64,000 nt of DNA from Hofstenia miamia (GCA_900660155.1 CABFPE010000035.1:539793-603792); one strand, 5' to 3'. Counted from the stretch's first letter, positions 47,990-59,150 are shown. The notes: generated from the letters alone by a model not told the origin. Made by a program: numbers and translations.

Positions 47990-48500
47990 GGGAGTTCTTT
48001 GATTTTGACACATCTATGGGTACTATGGGTAGGGGTACTTCTCTGTTATGGTAAAAATTTATGAAAATAATTGTTCATATGTTGGAATTATATGAAAACA
48101 TTAACCTTTTTTCAATGGAAAATGTGATTTTACAAATTTTTCCCATAGCTACTGTTCGCATGTAAAGTCGTCCAAGGTTGATTGCAGTAACCTCAACTAT
48201 TTTGTTTTATGTAAGTAGACCACCCAAGTCACGTTCAGACGCGCTGTGGACAGTCAGAGGTCTTCGCGCAGTAGTGAGATATGAGTGCTAAAAACAAATT
48301 TATAAACGATCACAATTTATAAAAAATGCCTGAGTTATTTAGAGTAAAACCTCTTCTCAATTTCGTGGTTGGAATCAAAACCCGAAAACCCTGGACAAGA
48401 TATATTTATTATTTAGTGAGCTATGAACATTTAAAAAATATTATTGAAAACATCAAAAATCCTTAAAATTGCCTGGATTAATTTCATTGTCTTTTGCCAG
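47990..48500. repeat. Dispersed repeat A, copy 1
   Basis: Shares ordered blocks with 51180-51670: GACACATCTATGGG / GACACATTTATGGG, AACTATTTTGTTTT, a block around CAGACGCGCTGTG / CAGATGTGCTGTA, GATATGAGTGCT / GTTATGAGTGTT and TGCCTGAGTTATTTAG / TGCCTGAGTCATTTAG. Unclassified and non-coding. Confidence 0.6.
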
Positions 48501-49318
48501 GGTGCTAAAAATCAAATCTTACAACATGCTTTCTGAGACTAAAATATCCTTATAAATCCTTATGATTGTTCAGATTATGATTTCAAACAGATTTGCACAG
48601 GTCTTTTAAAACGGAAGTCACCTTTCACTAAATTTTAAGATCTTCAACATAGTCATGGAAATGTGCTGTAATAAAAATATTTCTGGATTCAAAGTCATTT
48701 ATTTGACTGAAAGACTGCTATTTTTAGAACATGCATCATGCATGACAATTTGCACAATCGGCAAAAGATTAATGTTTAAACGAACAGCATGTCTAAAGAA
48801 ACTGTGTCGCACCATCTGTTTGCATCATTTTATGCATTGCACAAAACAATACAATCATTTAATTGTATAATTCTTGCAATAGAATTTATTTGCATATTTA
48901 ATTTGATTTATTACAAAAGTTTTGTTTTTCTTGCCGAATCGCATTAAGTTCCAATGCGAAAATGAATTTTGCATGAAGGCTACGTTTTTATTAACATAAG
49001 ACTATTCTGTGGAAGCTTGTCAGCCTAATTAGGCTTGAGTAAGGTGATACTAGAAGTTATTTCAATGTATGCCAAAAAGCCACTTTGTCTCACGTCTCTG
49101 CAATATAGAATATTAAATGCTTAATAACATAAATACGAACATATTTAATAAATCGCGAAGACTATTGTAAGTGTTTTAAAAAACTTGCAATTAAGACTAT
49201 GATATATTGAAAGTAATATCTTGTAATATTCAATGAGGCAAGTACATTAAGTTTGTGTTATGTGATTATCACATGTAAATCAGTTTACTTAAAATCATAA
49301 CTTTAATGTTATGTATGT

Positions 49319-49353
49319 TGTTATTATTATAATTATTATTACTATTATTATTA
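49319..49353. repeat. ATT-rich trinucleotide tract
   Basis: Imperfect TTA/ATT repeats immediately left of the hAT-type MITE. Confidence 0.7.
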
Positions 49354-49401
49354 AAAGAATTTCCATAAAATTGTTGGTAGTCATTCCCTGAACCCTCTTC
49401 A

Positions 49402-49829
49402 GTACTTAGCAGGGTTGCCGTGGATCTGGATCTAAACATGGATCGATCCGATCGATTGATATCCAGTCATCATTGCAAAAAAATATAGGCTAACAAAAAG
49501 TTTATTCATTCAGAACAATGAAAATATACTCACAACCATTTTCTGCACAAAATTGATCATAGCATGTGTGTGTACCAATCACATAACCCTATTAGATAAC
49601 TACATGTTTGATTTTATAATCAATATATTAGGCCTTGATTAAAACGCCACGTGTATTGAGATACATCTGTAACTTTCTGTCCTTTAAGGCGTTTAAAACA
49701 TCTCAAGAAGAGTGAAAATGTTTTTCTTGTTGTATATGGATCCTTTATGAATCGATTCACGCAAATGTTTGGGAATTAGATTGGATATGGATCGGAAAAT
49801 ATTAAATCCCTTGCAACTCTGGTATTTAG
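49402..49829. mobile_element. hAT-type MITE with 8-bp target duplication
   Basis: The element is 49410-49821. It starts CAGGGTTGCCGTGGATCTGG and, read inward from the right, starts CAGAGTTGCAAGGGATTTAA. Flanks are GTACTTAG (49402-49409) and GTATTTAG (49822-49829), an 8-bp duplication with one difference. GGATC/GATCG words are frequent near both ends. There is no open frame over 412 bp, so it is non-autonomous. Confidence 0.75.
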
Positions 49830-49999
49830 GCGGCTGCAGTTCCCATCACGGTCTATCGCTATTAATTGAATCTATGGGTTTGACCCTGTATGTTAAACGT
49901 TTATTAGATTTCCGCTAATTGCATTTCATCTTCCCATTTTAAAATGAATGGAATTACTTACGTGACCAATAACCAACTTTAAAGACAGCCTACTTTCAG

Positions 50000-51179
50000 T
50001 GTTAGATCATCGCAGTAGAAGTCTGTTTATTTTTAAATGAATTACCAATTGTTTTTTTATAAAAGTCATATTTTATAGGGTTTGATATTTTTGGGCTGTT
50101 ACATTTCCCGAGTGTGAAGTTAAGACGTAATAATGTCTACCGAAGAGATTGACATGTTTGTGCACAATGAAGTTTCTGTAGCTTTATAACAGCTGTACGC
50201 ACTTTAGATCCTATAACAATTAGACTAATGCAAATAAATTTAATGAAATTGTAGAATACTCGTTATTTAATGCAAATTTAATGTCTGGGATTAAAATAAC
50301 TCCATTTCACCACATAATGACCTTATTTCAATTCGGGATTACCTATAGTTATCATCAATTCCCACATGACAAAACCCGACCGTTTTCCGATCGAATAATA
50401 TTGTGTCAAAACTGTGTCGGATGGGGTCGCGTCCGTAAAATTTTGAAGTAGTCAATCCACATTCACTCTTGAGTCTATCCAGCCTATTTCAAATATGAAT
50501 ATCCTTACAAAAATAGTTTTGAAGCAAGACAATTTCATTATCTAAAGAAAAAGATATATTTACATTTTAAAACTACAGTGTAATTTTCAAAGGTCCTTTA
50601 TTTAAAAAATGCGAAAATCTATTATCAATTAATCGCAAAAATTTTTTCGATTAATCGGTGCATTTGTCTCGAAAAAAACTGAAAAGTAAACAATTAAGCA
50701 AACGTTTTCAGGATTAAGTGATGCTCCTTGCTTCAAAATAACAAGCTCAGTAGTAGAAAGATATTTTAGCTTGATATGATGTCTGAATGAATAATCAATA
50801 ATTTCCGAACAAGTTTCGAAAGCTTCTTCCAATCGAAAAGTTCAGCAGATATTGTGTACTTGAATGAAGTAGGTCTTTCTTCCCCATGCCATTTTACACA
50901 TTTTGCAAACAAAAAATTAAGGTCTTCGAAACGACTGTGAACCACGGGAGGGGGGATTAAGGAATGATAGCAACAAAGCCCAAGCGCCGCATTATATTTT
51001 CATTTTTTCTACTGTATGCATGCAGGTTAAAAAATTACCGATTTGAATAAATCCATTACTTTCTTAACATCTATTAAAACGGCACCAATTGTTTAAACGA
51101 TTAATAGTTCCATTTTTAAATTAATGAATGTCAGAAAAAGTTAACTTTAAAGCACCAATTTTATCCATAAAGGGACAAT
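50000..51179. other. Intronic, no recognisable feature
   Basis: AT-rich; a 67-codon minus-strand frame at 50629-50832 shows nothing. The words CGATTAATCG near 50650 recall those at 31.6 and 38.3 kb. Confidence 0.4.
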
Positions 51180-51670
51180 CAGTTTCGTCCACAATTACAA
51201 AGCCTATCCAGAAATTTGGAAGTCCTTAAACATTGACACATTTATGGGAAATGTGATCACCGGTTATAGTGACCATTTGTGATAAAAACTATTCCTGTGA
51301 TTGAAGTGCGTGAAAATATTAATTTTGTTTTAATAAAAATCTAATTTTTGCAAAATTTTCAAGTTGTTCCCATTCCCAGTGTTCAGATTATAAAGCGAAA
51401 CGAAAGACCATGGTTGGAACAACTAGTATTAACTATTTTGTTTTTCTTTAAACAGACCAGGTAGGTTCCATTCAGATGTGCTGTACTGAATGTAAAAAGT
51501 CGAATTGAGTTATGAGTGTTTAAAATTTTTTTATAGAAATAATCAAAAAATTTTAAAACTGCCTGAGTCATTTAGGGTAAAGCCTTAATATTTTTATGTT
51601 CATTGAATTTCATGGCTGCCATCAAATCTCGCAATCCACAAAATTTAAAACCCCTCAAAAATTAAGTGTG
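51180..51670. repeat. Dispersed repeat A, copy 2
   Basis: Colinear with 47990-48500 in the same orientation. A third partial copy of its right part (GAGCTACAAACGTTGAAAAA, TGCCCAGGTTATTTAGGGT) is at about 51920-52010. Confidence 0.6.
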
Positions 51671-52010
51671 AATGAACCAGGTTGATTTAATAAATGTATG
51701 TGAAGTGAGATGCAACGAAATGATTTTAATGGGTATGCACCTCCAGTAATTTCATAAAATCATTTACGCGTATTTTAGCATAAGTTTTGATTTTTATTAG
51801 TAAATTTGTTAATATGATGTAATTTCTTTTAAGAGTGACGCGTCTGTACAGAATTAAAAAACAAAGTGAAAATGAGATGATTCTCTATCCAGTGGTGTTT
51901 TCAGATTTTGTATATTCTTATTATTTAGTGAGCTACAAACGTTGAAAAATTTTTTAATAGAAGCCCTCACAAATTGTAAAAAATGCCCAGGTTATTTAGG
52001 GTTAAATTGT

Positions 52011-54675
52011 ATACTTGTGAAATAATATTTATTAAACATTTATATTTTACTACTGTCTTCTGCAATGTAACGAATAAGGACCCATAATTGTGATAGCTTT
52101 TGAATAGTTAATTAAAAATTCAGAATAACCGCATATCCGCCAAGCGGTTGAAAATGGAAGTGATCAAACATCACGCAAATTTTTGTTAGCAAAAAAGACG
52201 TCGCAGCAAAGCAAACAATGAGTGTAGCTTGAGAATGTTTATTCTTATGAACACATCTGTTCAATATTCTATTGTGTGACGCAACAAATGCATCTAATAT
52301 CCTCATTCTATTATTCACAATTATATTCCATTACCAAAGTAAGGGATGCAGTGACATTTTTCGGGTCTGGAAATTTTTTGTCTTACCACAAAATGCTTTG
52401 GTGATATGTCTTTTCTTATTTAAGCTCAGAGCAAACCCATTATCACGACTGTCTTTGCAGATTCTTGATGACTTTAAAAACCACTCACAAGACTGGTGAA
52501 TGTAGCATACAATTATTTTCTATACGTAATGTTCTGTTCTCTCGATATTTTCATTGGATCAGTTTAAACATCCCAGTGTTTTATTTTCTTTTTTTAAAGG
52601 AATTGCATACATCGAGCCAAGCCTTAATGATTCGTAATGATTCAGTCAATATGAGCCTAAAATATTCTTACATGATTCTAAAAATTTTTGCAGGTCAAAT
52701 AGTATTTATAAAAGCGAATCTTGGGTATCATTACTTGAAGAGTCAAGATTTTTATACACAGAGAACTATAGAAATAGGAATTTTCTTAAGGAAATAAACA
52801 TTGAACTACTTATGTATGTTCTAATTACATTTAAACGTTAGAATGAGTGAAAACCATACAAAAAATATTATTGTTAGAATAAAAAAACACAAATTACCAA
52901 AATGTACCAACATCGCATTATATTAGATTAGCATCAGGTTGGTTTTGCATAATTCATTAATCTTGAGCATTTTGAGCATTTGATTCTTATAAAAAAGAAA
53001 GAGTGTATTTTTCATGCGATGCATGTTTTTTAAAAAGAAATTGCATGTAAGTCCTGAAAAAATAAGTGCATAAAACCAGAAAAGGTGATCATAAGATTGG
53101 AAATAGATTTCGAGTTTCTCGGTTTTACAACATAAATTCAATCTAAATAACCACGAAATGAATTTCAAAGTCTGCCTTTGATATTCAAGTCCCATTTGGC
53201 AGACGATCTCAAGTACACTTCATAAAATAGTCTAAGTTTCTTTTGCTTTCTACAGCAAGTTATTTATAAACTAGTGTCTATGCATTATCAATTTAGCTTA
53301 TTTACAGTGACATCAATAAACAACGATATTTATTATCAACATCAACATAGGAATAATTTTGTGTTATACAAGAACTATTATTGTAAATTATGGTCGTTTT
53401 CATAAATTTTGCTAACAATTACAAAAGGCTTTGTATTGCTTTGTTGATGATCTTGTACAAAGTCAAGCTTCAAATTGAGAGCCTAGACATACAACGATCA
53501 ATTTACATCAAAAAGCATATCTTTGTGTCAGGTTTATAGAGTTCAAGAGAAAATTAGCAGAACAGTTAGTTTGAAAATCTTTACTTAATACCATGACAAT
53601 TATTCATGTTATTAATTTATGTTGATTTTGTTTATAAAAATGCATAACTTTATCAATTTCAGGGTTTCATTTCAATTATAACACATAAGAAGAAATTGAG
53701 TTCATTCAATAATGAGCAATGTTTTCTTCAATTGTTTCATTTTTTCAATAAGCAATTGAATGTCTCTAGTTTTTGTGAAGATGATATATGTACAAGTCTA
53801 ACTACGATAATTTTTAGTTAGCTAAGTCTTCTAGTTTAAAACAAGTCGTATTGTTTTACTGTTGAACTTTATTTAAGTATTAATTGCAATGAAAATGCGA
53901 CTGCAAAGTAAACAAATCAATTCACATTACTTCCATTTGTTGGTGTTCAATTACATGTAAAGTGAATTCAATTTCTTGTGGAATGGAGAAGTCTTAAAAT
54001 AGTCAGTCATGATGCGTTGTCTAAAAACTAATAGGGTTTTGAAAAAACGATAAAAATCTAAGTTGGATATTTTTAAATTTTTGGTATGGAATTTCTATCA
54101 ATACTCTTTTTTAACCCTTTTGTTTTCTCAATTTAATGCGCTACTTTATAATTAAGCCTTAAAACCGCTCATAATTTTTGCTGATTTTAACACACATAAA
54201 AGTTATGCCTTTGGACTAAATGAGACCATAGAACTGGCATGTGACAGGAAACTATTCCGACAGAATCTTACTATGATTCCATTAAGGTATAACATAATTT
54301 TCAAAATTATAATTTTAATTAGAGATTGTGCTGATGAGCATAGTTTATTATGGAAATATTATTATAATTGCTTTAAAAAAGTATCCTTTTTAGTGTGAAA
54401 TATTTTTTTTACTTTTTCTATATACATACATTTATTTGATTATTAATTTAAAAGAAAATTAATTAGTCTATTTTGGTAGTAGATTTCTTACCAGCAACAA
54501 GGATGATCTTTTCAGTTTGCATTACTATGTTTTGAGTGGACCACCACTTTATTATCACAATTCATCTCCCAAATATACCTAGAATTTCCACAACCAGTCA
54601 TGTTAAGCTATTTTAATATCAACTGCTTAAGAAAGCATTTAAATACAATATTATATTAGTAATACACTGATTTAG
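52011..54675. other. Intronic, no recognisable feature
   Basis: Several open frames of 60-110 codons on both strands (for example 52465-52797 + and 52923-53195 -) have no family features and are judged chance. Confidence 0.4.
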
Positions 54676-54964
54676 ACCACGTAGTATATTCAGTAGAAGA
54701 GAATCAGAAACGAGTTCTTGTACTGGTGCCGCCTGCAGTGATGAAGACATGCATCATTGGATTAGAGAGGACGTTCAGCACAGTAGAGATCTGTTAAGTG
54801 AAACCGAAGCGCCGACTTTTTCAGTAGATCGAATGTTTAAAATTATCCTACTAGGAGACTCCGGTGTCGGCAAATCAACTCTAATTCATCGTATTTGCCA
54901 TGACGAATACATCCCCGCCATGTCATCAACCATTGGACTCGATTGTACAACAAGAAACATTCAA
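54676..54964 (+). CDS. RASEF: RASEF-like protein, first Rab GTPase exon
   Basis: The start after GATTTAG at 54669-54675 is the best acceptor that keeps the frame open. Entry would be phase 2 and exit phase 0 (ATTCAA|GTAAAA). A serine-rich linker (SIFSRRESETSSCTG) and SETEAPTFSVDRMFKI lead into the GTPase: the P-loop GDSGVGKST (G1), then switch I with STIGLDCTTRNIQ, where the Thr of STIG is the G2 residue. 'DRxFKI' just before the P-loop is also how the Rab domain begins in CRACR2A/Rab44 relatives. Confidence 0.85.
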
Positions 54965-55649
54965 GTAAAATATATTAATTTGAAATTTAGTGAAAAACCA
55001 AATAATATCAATCTTATACATTACTATTCCTCCTATTTTCTAATTGTAAGTTTCTAATTGCAGCCCACTTGTATAACCTGTCTTATTATTTCAAGTGTAT
55101 TACATTATTTTATGGAATGGTAAGATTTATTTTAAACTAAAATACTGCGAGGGCGTCTACTCCATGAGATTTACTGATCCAGTTCAAGAAATCTCAAGGG
55201 GACTGGGGCCAGTATGCGATTGGGAAAAAATAGAAGCTATTTTGTGAACAAATGAGACTGTGGGACCTTACAGTTTAATGGGACTGGGACGAAATGGGAC
55301 AAGCATCGAATACAATGAGACTAAATGGGATTTGAACCAAGAAAAAACCTGGTCCCGCAGCACCCTAGTTTGAATGTTATGTACAGCTTTGGACAAAGAA
55401 GACTTTAGAACCACTTGCAGTTTTGTTATTAATACTACGTGGATTTGTGCAAAGTGAAAATCCTCATGAATATCAGAGTTGATGCAAGATCAGTATACAT
55501 CACAGGGGAGTTTCTATAGAATGCCTTCTGTTCAGTTCAATCAATTTATCAGTAAAGCTTAGCTAGTTATCAATTCTAAATCTGTCTATTAGTTGTGCCT
55601 TTCAAAAAAATATTTAAATGAGGTTTTTGCACATAAATTTGTGATTTAG
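54965..55649 (+). other. Intron with GGGAC-type repeat
   Basis: GT at 54965 and AG at 55648-55649 (GTGATTTAG). Most of it is repeat copy 2 (55140-55375). Confidence 0.75.
55140..55375. repeat. GGGAC-type repeat, copy 2
   Basis: Contains GGGGACTGGGGCC, GGGACTGGGACGAAATGGGA and GATTTGAACC. Its right end read inward is CTAGGGTGCTGCGGGACCAG, nearly the same as the left end of copy 3. Confidence 0.5.
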
Positions 55650-55851
55650 GTTGGTAGTCAAATGTGTGCATTGCAGCTGTGGGATACATGTGGTCAAGAG
55701 CGATTTCGCACACTCACTCGTGCGTATTTTCGTGGAGCCGACGGGGTCATTTTACTATATGACGTGACTAAAGAGAAAACATTCCTTAATATAAGAGGAT
55801 GGGCGGCAGAATTGAATGGAAAAGTTGAAGATGCGGTTCTTTTACTTTTGG
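55650..55851 (+). CDS. RASEF: RASEF-like protein, second Rab GTPase exon
   Basis: Phase 0 in, phase 1 out (TTGG|GTATAA). It encodes LQLWDTCGQERFRTLTRAYF, then RGADGVILLYDVTKEKTFLN and IRGWAAEL. This is the G3 box and switch II, followed by the RabF-type stretch. 'DVT.EK.FLNIR.W' is closer to RASEF/Rab45 than to CRACR2A as I recall them. The G3 box is unusual: DTCGQ where nearly all Rabs have DTAGQ. Confidence 0.9.
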
Positions 55852-55959
55852 GTATAATTTTGAATTTTTCCCGAAACTACAACAATTACCAGTCATAGCG
55901 ATCAGAAATTCAATATTTTTCCAATTAAATTTATGTCTTACCCCTATTTTCACTAGCAA

Positions 55960-56480
55960 TTTCTTAAAACATGTGATGGCTTCTCTAAATAATTTTTGAA
56001 CGCCTATAACTCACGAACTAATAAAGATACCTCAAATCTGAAACTACAACAAAATAGAAAATTGCCTCATATTTTCTTTTTCATCCTTAGTTCGCGACAT
56101 GAATTTGGCTAGCACAGTGGTTCTTTAGAAAACAGAATATTTGAGGGTACATCAAGTGTTCATTATTTGAACACTAGGTATGCAAAAATTTGAATATTTT
56201 GACAAAAATTTTATTTCTCATTGAAACAATATTCATATCTTTGCCTCATGGGGTCAAAATCTTATGAATACATGAAAATTTGGTATAGAGAAAATTTCAA
56301 TATTTTTCAAAAATTCGAAATTTTCAAAGAAAAATTGTAAATCATTTCAACAACTTCAGCCAAAGCAATGTACTTTAGTTTAGGCTTTCAACATTACATT
56401 AAAGCATATTCCCTAATAGATCTGTCAGGCTTACGATTGTCTTTCATTCCATAACTAATTTAAAAACATTTCCACGTTTT
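55960..56480. repeat. Dispersed repeat B, copy 1
   Basis: Colinear with 58020-58560: shared blocks include TTCAAAAATTCGAAATTTTC / TTCAAAAATACGGAATTTTC, CAGCCAAAGCAATGTACTTT / CAGCCACAGCAATATGCTTT and ACATTAAAGCATATTCCC / ACATTAAAGCATGTCCCC. Confidence 0.65.
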
Positions 56481-56519
56481 TCCCTTAATTTCCACATCTT
56501 TCCATAGCTCTTAAAGCTA

Positions 56520-56830
56520 GTAGTTAGGGTTCTGCGGGACCAGAAACTTACTGCTTTTCCCCTTTAGTCCCATTGGATTTGGACTCATACCATTTGCTTG
56601 AAATTTTCTGATCCGATAGTCCCATTTGTTCATCGGCATAACTTCTATTTTAATTCAAATTAGAAAGATTATGAATAACATTCTGAAATCCTTGATTCCA
56701 GGTTCTTTATTTTTTGTCCCAATCACATGTTAATCCCACTCCATTGAAATACATAGTCTCAGTCCCAAAATTTCATGGGATTGTACAGAACCAAATTCGA
56801 TAGGGCTGGAACCAATAATGTTTAGTTACC
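56520..56830. repeat. GGGAC-type repeat, copy 3
   Basis: The left end is TTAGGGTTCTGCGGGACCAG. Inside are AGTCCCATTGG, TAGTCCCATTTG, TTTTGTCCCAATC and AGTCCCAAAA, that is, repeated GGGAC words read on the other strand. The right end is less clear. Confidence 0.5.
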
Positions 56831-56887
56831 GTTAAAATCGAATTATTTTGCTCTAAAGTTCTTTACTTGTATGATTTTTACTTTTAG

Positions 56888-57162
56888 GGAACAAAGCCGA
56901 TTTGCAGTGCACTAATAAAAAAGTGGTAGACGCTTGCAGTGTAAGAGGTCTCTTAGGTGATGGAGGACTGGAATTTGATTTTGCTGAAGTCAGCGCCAAG
57001 ACGGGCTACAATATCAAAGAAGCCATGTACTCATTTGTCAGTCACTTGCTTCACAACCAAAATGAGCAGATCCGTATCGCCAGAGAAGATTGTTCGAGTT
57101 GTCTTCGTCTCAATCAGCCAATATCAAAGAGGAAACAGAGAAACACTATCTGTTGCCGATGA
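56888..57162 (+). CDS. RASEF: RASEF-like protein, last exon with G4, G5 and CC tail
   Basis: Entered in phase 1, so the junction reads G-NKADL, completing the NKxD guanine-specificity box (G4). SAKTGYNIKEA is the G5 box. The end QRNTICCR carries the paired cysteines expected to be geranylgeranylated for membrane attachment, then a stop at 57160-57162. From the P-loop exon to the stop the GTPase is about 200 residues, the normal Rab size. A second open frame over 56957-57184 is a shadow. Confidence 0.9.
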
Positions 57163-57282
57163 ATTCCAAATTTCACAAAATTAGCGCATAGTGTAGTTTG
57201 TACTATTTTTGTATTTGCGGTAAAAAGTATTCATATATTTTAGTAATAGCGATTGGCAATGTTTTTCACAGAAATTCTGCAA

Positions 57283-57288
57283 TAAAAT
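57283..57288 (+). promoter_or_regulatory. Polyadenylation signal of RASEF-like gene
   Basis: AATAAA 121 bases after the stop codon, followed by a T-rich stretch. Confidence 0.6.
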
Positions 57289-58019
57289 TTTATTTTTTTC
57301 AAAGAATATGCACATAGTATGGTTATGTTTGGCATAGTACACTTTATATTTAAATGGCCTTGTCTTTAAAGTAATTATGATTTTAATCTACAACTGTGAA
57401 AAAAGAAACTTAATGGTTTGTTGCGAATAGCCATTACAGTTAAGAATATAAAGTCTATATTGATATTTTCAACGCAGAGTTAGTGACATAGGTGATGTCA
57501 TTGATCTTATTTTGTAAATTTCTACATAGAGATTGATACGCAAGTGTTGTTATTATTAATTAATAGCCGCCATCACCGAGATGTTTTATGTCAGAAAGCC
57601 GCCGGAAAATTTAGACGGCTAAGCTGACTCCCAATAACACCAATTGTTGCGGGGCCATCATTGGTCCTTTATTGGTACCAATATTGGTCCATTTGAATTT
57701 GCGAATAATTAGCTCACAAAATTGATACATATTTGTTGTTTGACATCATTTTGAATGCTAATTGCATTTACATAGCTTTTTCTTCTTTTTCTACATTTAG
57801 TAGAAAACTAATAAATTTCACATAAATTTCAAAAAAGCGAAAGTGCAAGAAAGTTCAATATTTTCAAAATGTAAAGCCATAGTTTTATATGCGCCCAGAA
57901 CTATAATGGCCTCAGTCATGTCTAGTATCAATATATTTGGTCCCATATATATATATATATATGTATATACTATTGGGGTCTACGATTGGCCTGAAAATTC
58001 AAGCCCACTTACATTTGTA
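57289..58019. other. Downstream flank, no recognisable gene
   Basis: A TA repeat lies at 57947-57970. 57650-57705 has three close ATTGGT/TTGGTCC words (CATCATTGGTCC, TTATTGGTACC, ATATTGGTCC) without known meaning. Confidence 0.4.
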
Positions 58020-58560
58020 TTGCAATTACATTATCCTCTCCTCTCAGAAACCCTTTTAACCTTAAACTGCTCAGGGATCTTTGAAAAATTTCATGATCCT
58101 ATTAAAATTTTTTAAATACTTATAGCTCAAAAACTTTTAAGGCTTTGCTAAATCTGAAAGCACCACATGATAGAGAAAGGTCTTCTCTTTCTTTTTCGCT
58201 CTTAATCCACCACCCGGATCTGTCCTATCGAGGCGTGCCTTTGAACTCATAGCCTCTGACTTTGCCCACGGCACGCCTCAATGGGTTGGAACATCTTTGC
58301 AAACATCATGATTCTTTTTCGCCTCCATTTGCTCAAAACTTTATAAATACATGAACATTAGGCATGGAGAGAATTTATATCTTATTCAAAAATACGGAAT
58401 TTTCAAAGAAAACTTGTTAATCTTTCCAACTACCTCAGCCACAGCAATATGCTTTAATAGAAATTTTCTAAATTACATTAAAGCATGTCCCCCAATAGAC
58501 CTACCCTTGCCCCATAATTATCAAATGTGTCGAATAGGGTTGGAGTAAATTCTTTGTAAA
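58020..58560. repeat. Dispersed repeat B, copy 2
   Basis: Same orientation and order as 55960-56480, interrupted by a GC-richer insert at about 58180-58290. Confidence 0.6.
58180..58290 (-). repeat. Possible tRNA-derived SINE inserted in repeat B
   Basis: Read on the minus strand: GAGGCGTGCC, then GTGGGCAAAGTCAGAGGC (A-box-like) and GAGTTCAAAGGC (B-box-like, compare GGTTCRANNCC), then GGCACGCCTC, which pairs perfectly with the first ten bases. It ends in an A/G-rich tail. The spacing is shorter than in a true tRNA, so it is a SINE head or decayed tRNA pseudogene. Confidence 0.4.
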
Positions 58561-58899
58561 TATGGAAAAACGATTTATTTAAGGTTAATAAAGTTAGTTG
58601 AATCAAATTATAACAGACAATTTGTCAGTATGATTCATGAAATTTTAAAGACCCGTCCCACCATTTCCATGAATTTCTTACATTACATAGAATTTTGATG
58701 TTACTAGAAGTATATATATTTTTCCTAGTTTTCGCTTAACGATATTCGAAAAGTTATAAATTATCTCATCACTGGTAAGATACCCAACCATAACTGTGCA
58801 AATCCGAAATTCGTTGTTTATTCCTACATACACATTTATTTGAACAGATACAAAACTTTAAGTATACGGCAAATTGTTCACTATAATTGAAATAAATAC
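58561..58899. other. No recognisable gene
   Basis: AT-rich, no feature seen. Confidence 0.4.
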
Positions 58900-59150
58900 T
58901 CATCTCGGCAAACACTACTCAGGCCGATTTGGCAAAAATACTTCAGTGGGAAAAAACTAACATGGGACTGATGGTATAAGTGAAAACACTGCGATCACAA
59001 ATTTCAAAATAAAAGTTTTAGTCAAAATAAGGGTCATATAGTCGGACAATGGGAACAGATAGTTTCATGAAAATAACTTGGGAGGTGACTGGGAACAAAT
59101 CCATTCTTACAAAATGGAACCAGTAGAATTCTGACCCAGAGAAGCCTCAA
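58900..59150. repeat. GGGAC-type repeat, copy 4
   Basis: Has GTGGGAAAAA, ATGGGACTGATGG, AATGGGAACAGATAG and GACTGGGAACAAATCC. Its right end read inward, GAGGCTTCTCTGGGTCAGAA, aligns with the ends of copies 1 and 3. Confidence 0.45.

Larger units (their letters stand above)
47412..54675 (+). other. Long intron of RASEF-like gene, probably with an unseen exon
   Basis: About 7.3 kb. It holds a dispersed repeat in two copies, an ATT-rich tract (49319-49353) and a hAT-type MITE (49402-49829). The exon phases on its two sides (1 out, 2 in) do not match, so a short exon is likely hidden in it. Confidence 0.45.
55852..56887 (+). other. Intron with two repeats
   Basis: Donor GT at 55852, acceptor CTTTTAG ending 56887. 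Contains dispersed repeat B copy 1 (55960-56480) and GGGAC-type copy 3 (56520-56830). Confidence 0.75.

Noticed and set aside
52112-53195. Several 60-110 codon frames on both strands in the long intron
   Set aside because: No family features, no consistent splice sites; chance.
56957-57184. Second open frame over the last Rab exon
   Set aside because: Shadow of the true frame, which carries the NKAD, SAK and CC motifs.
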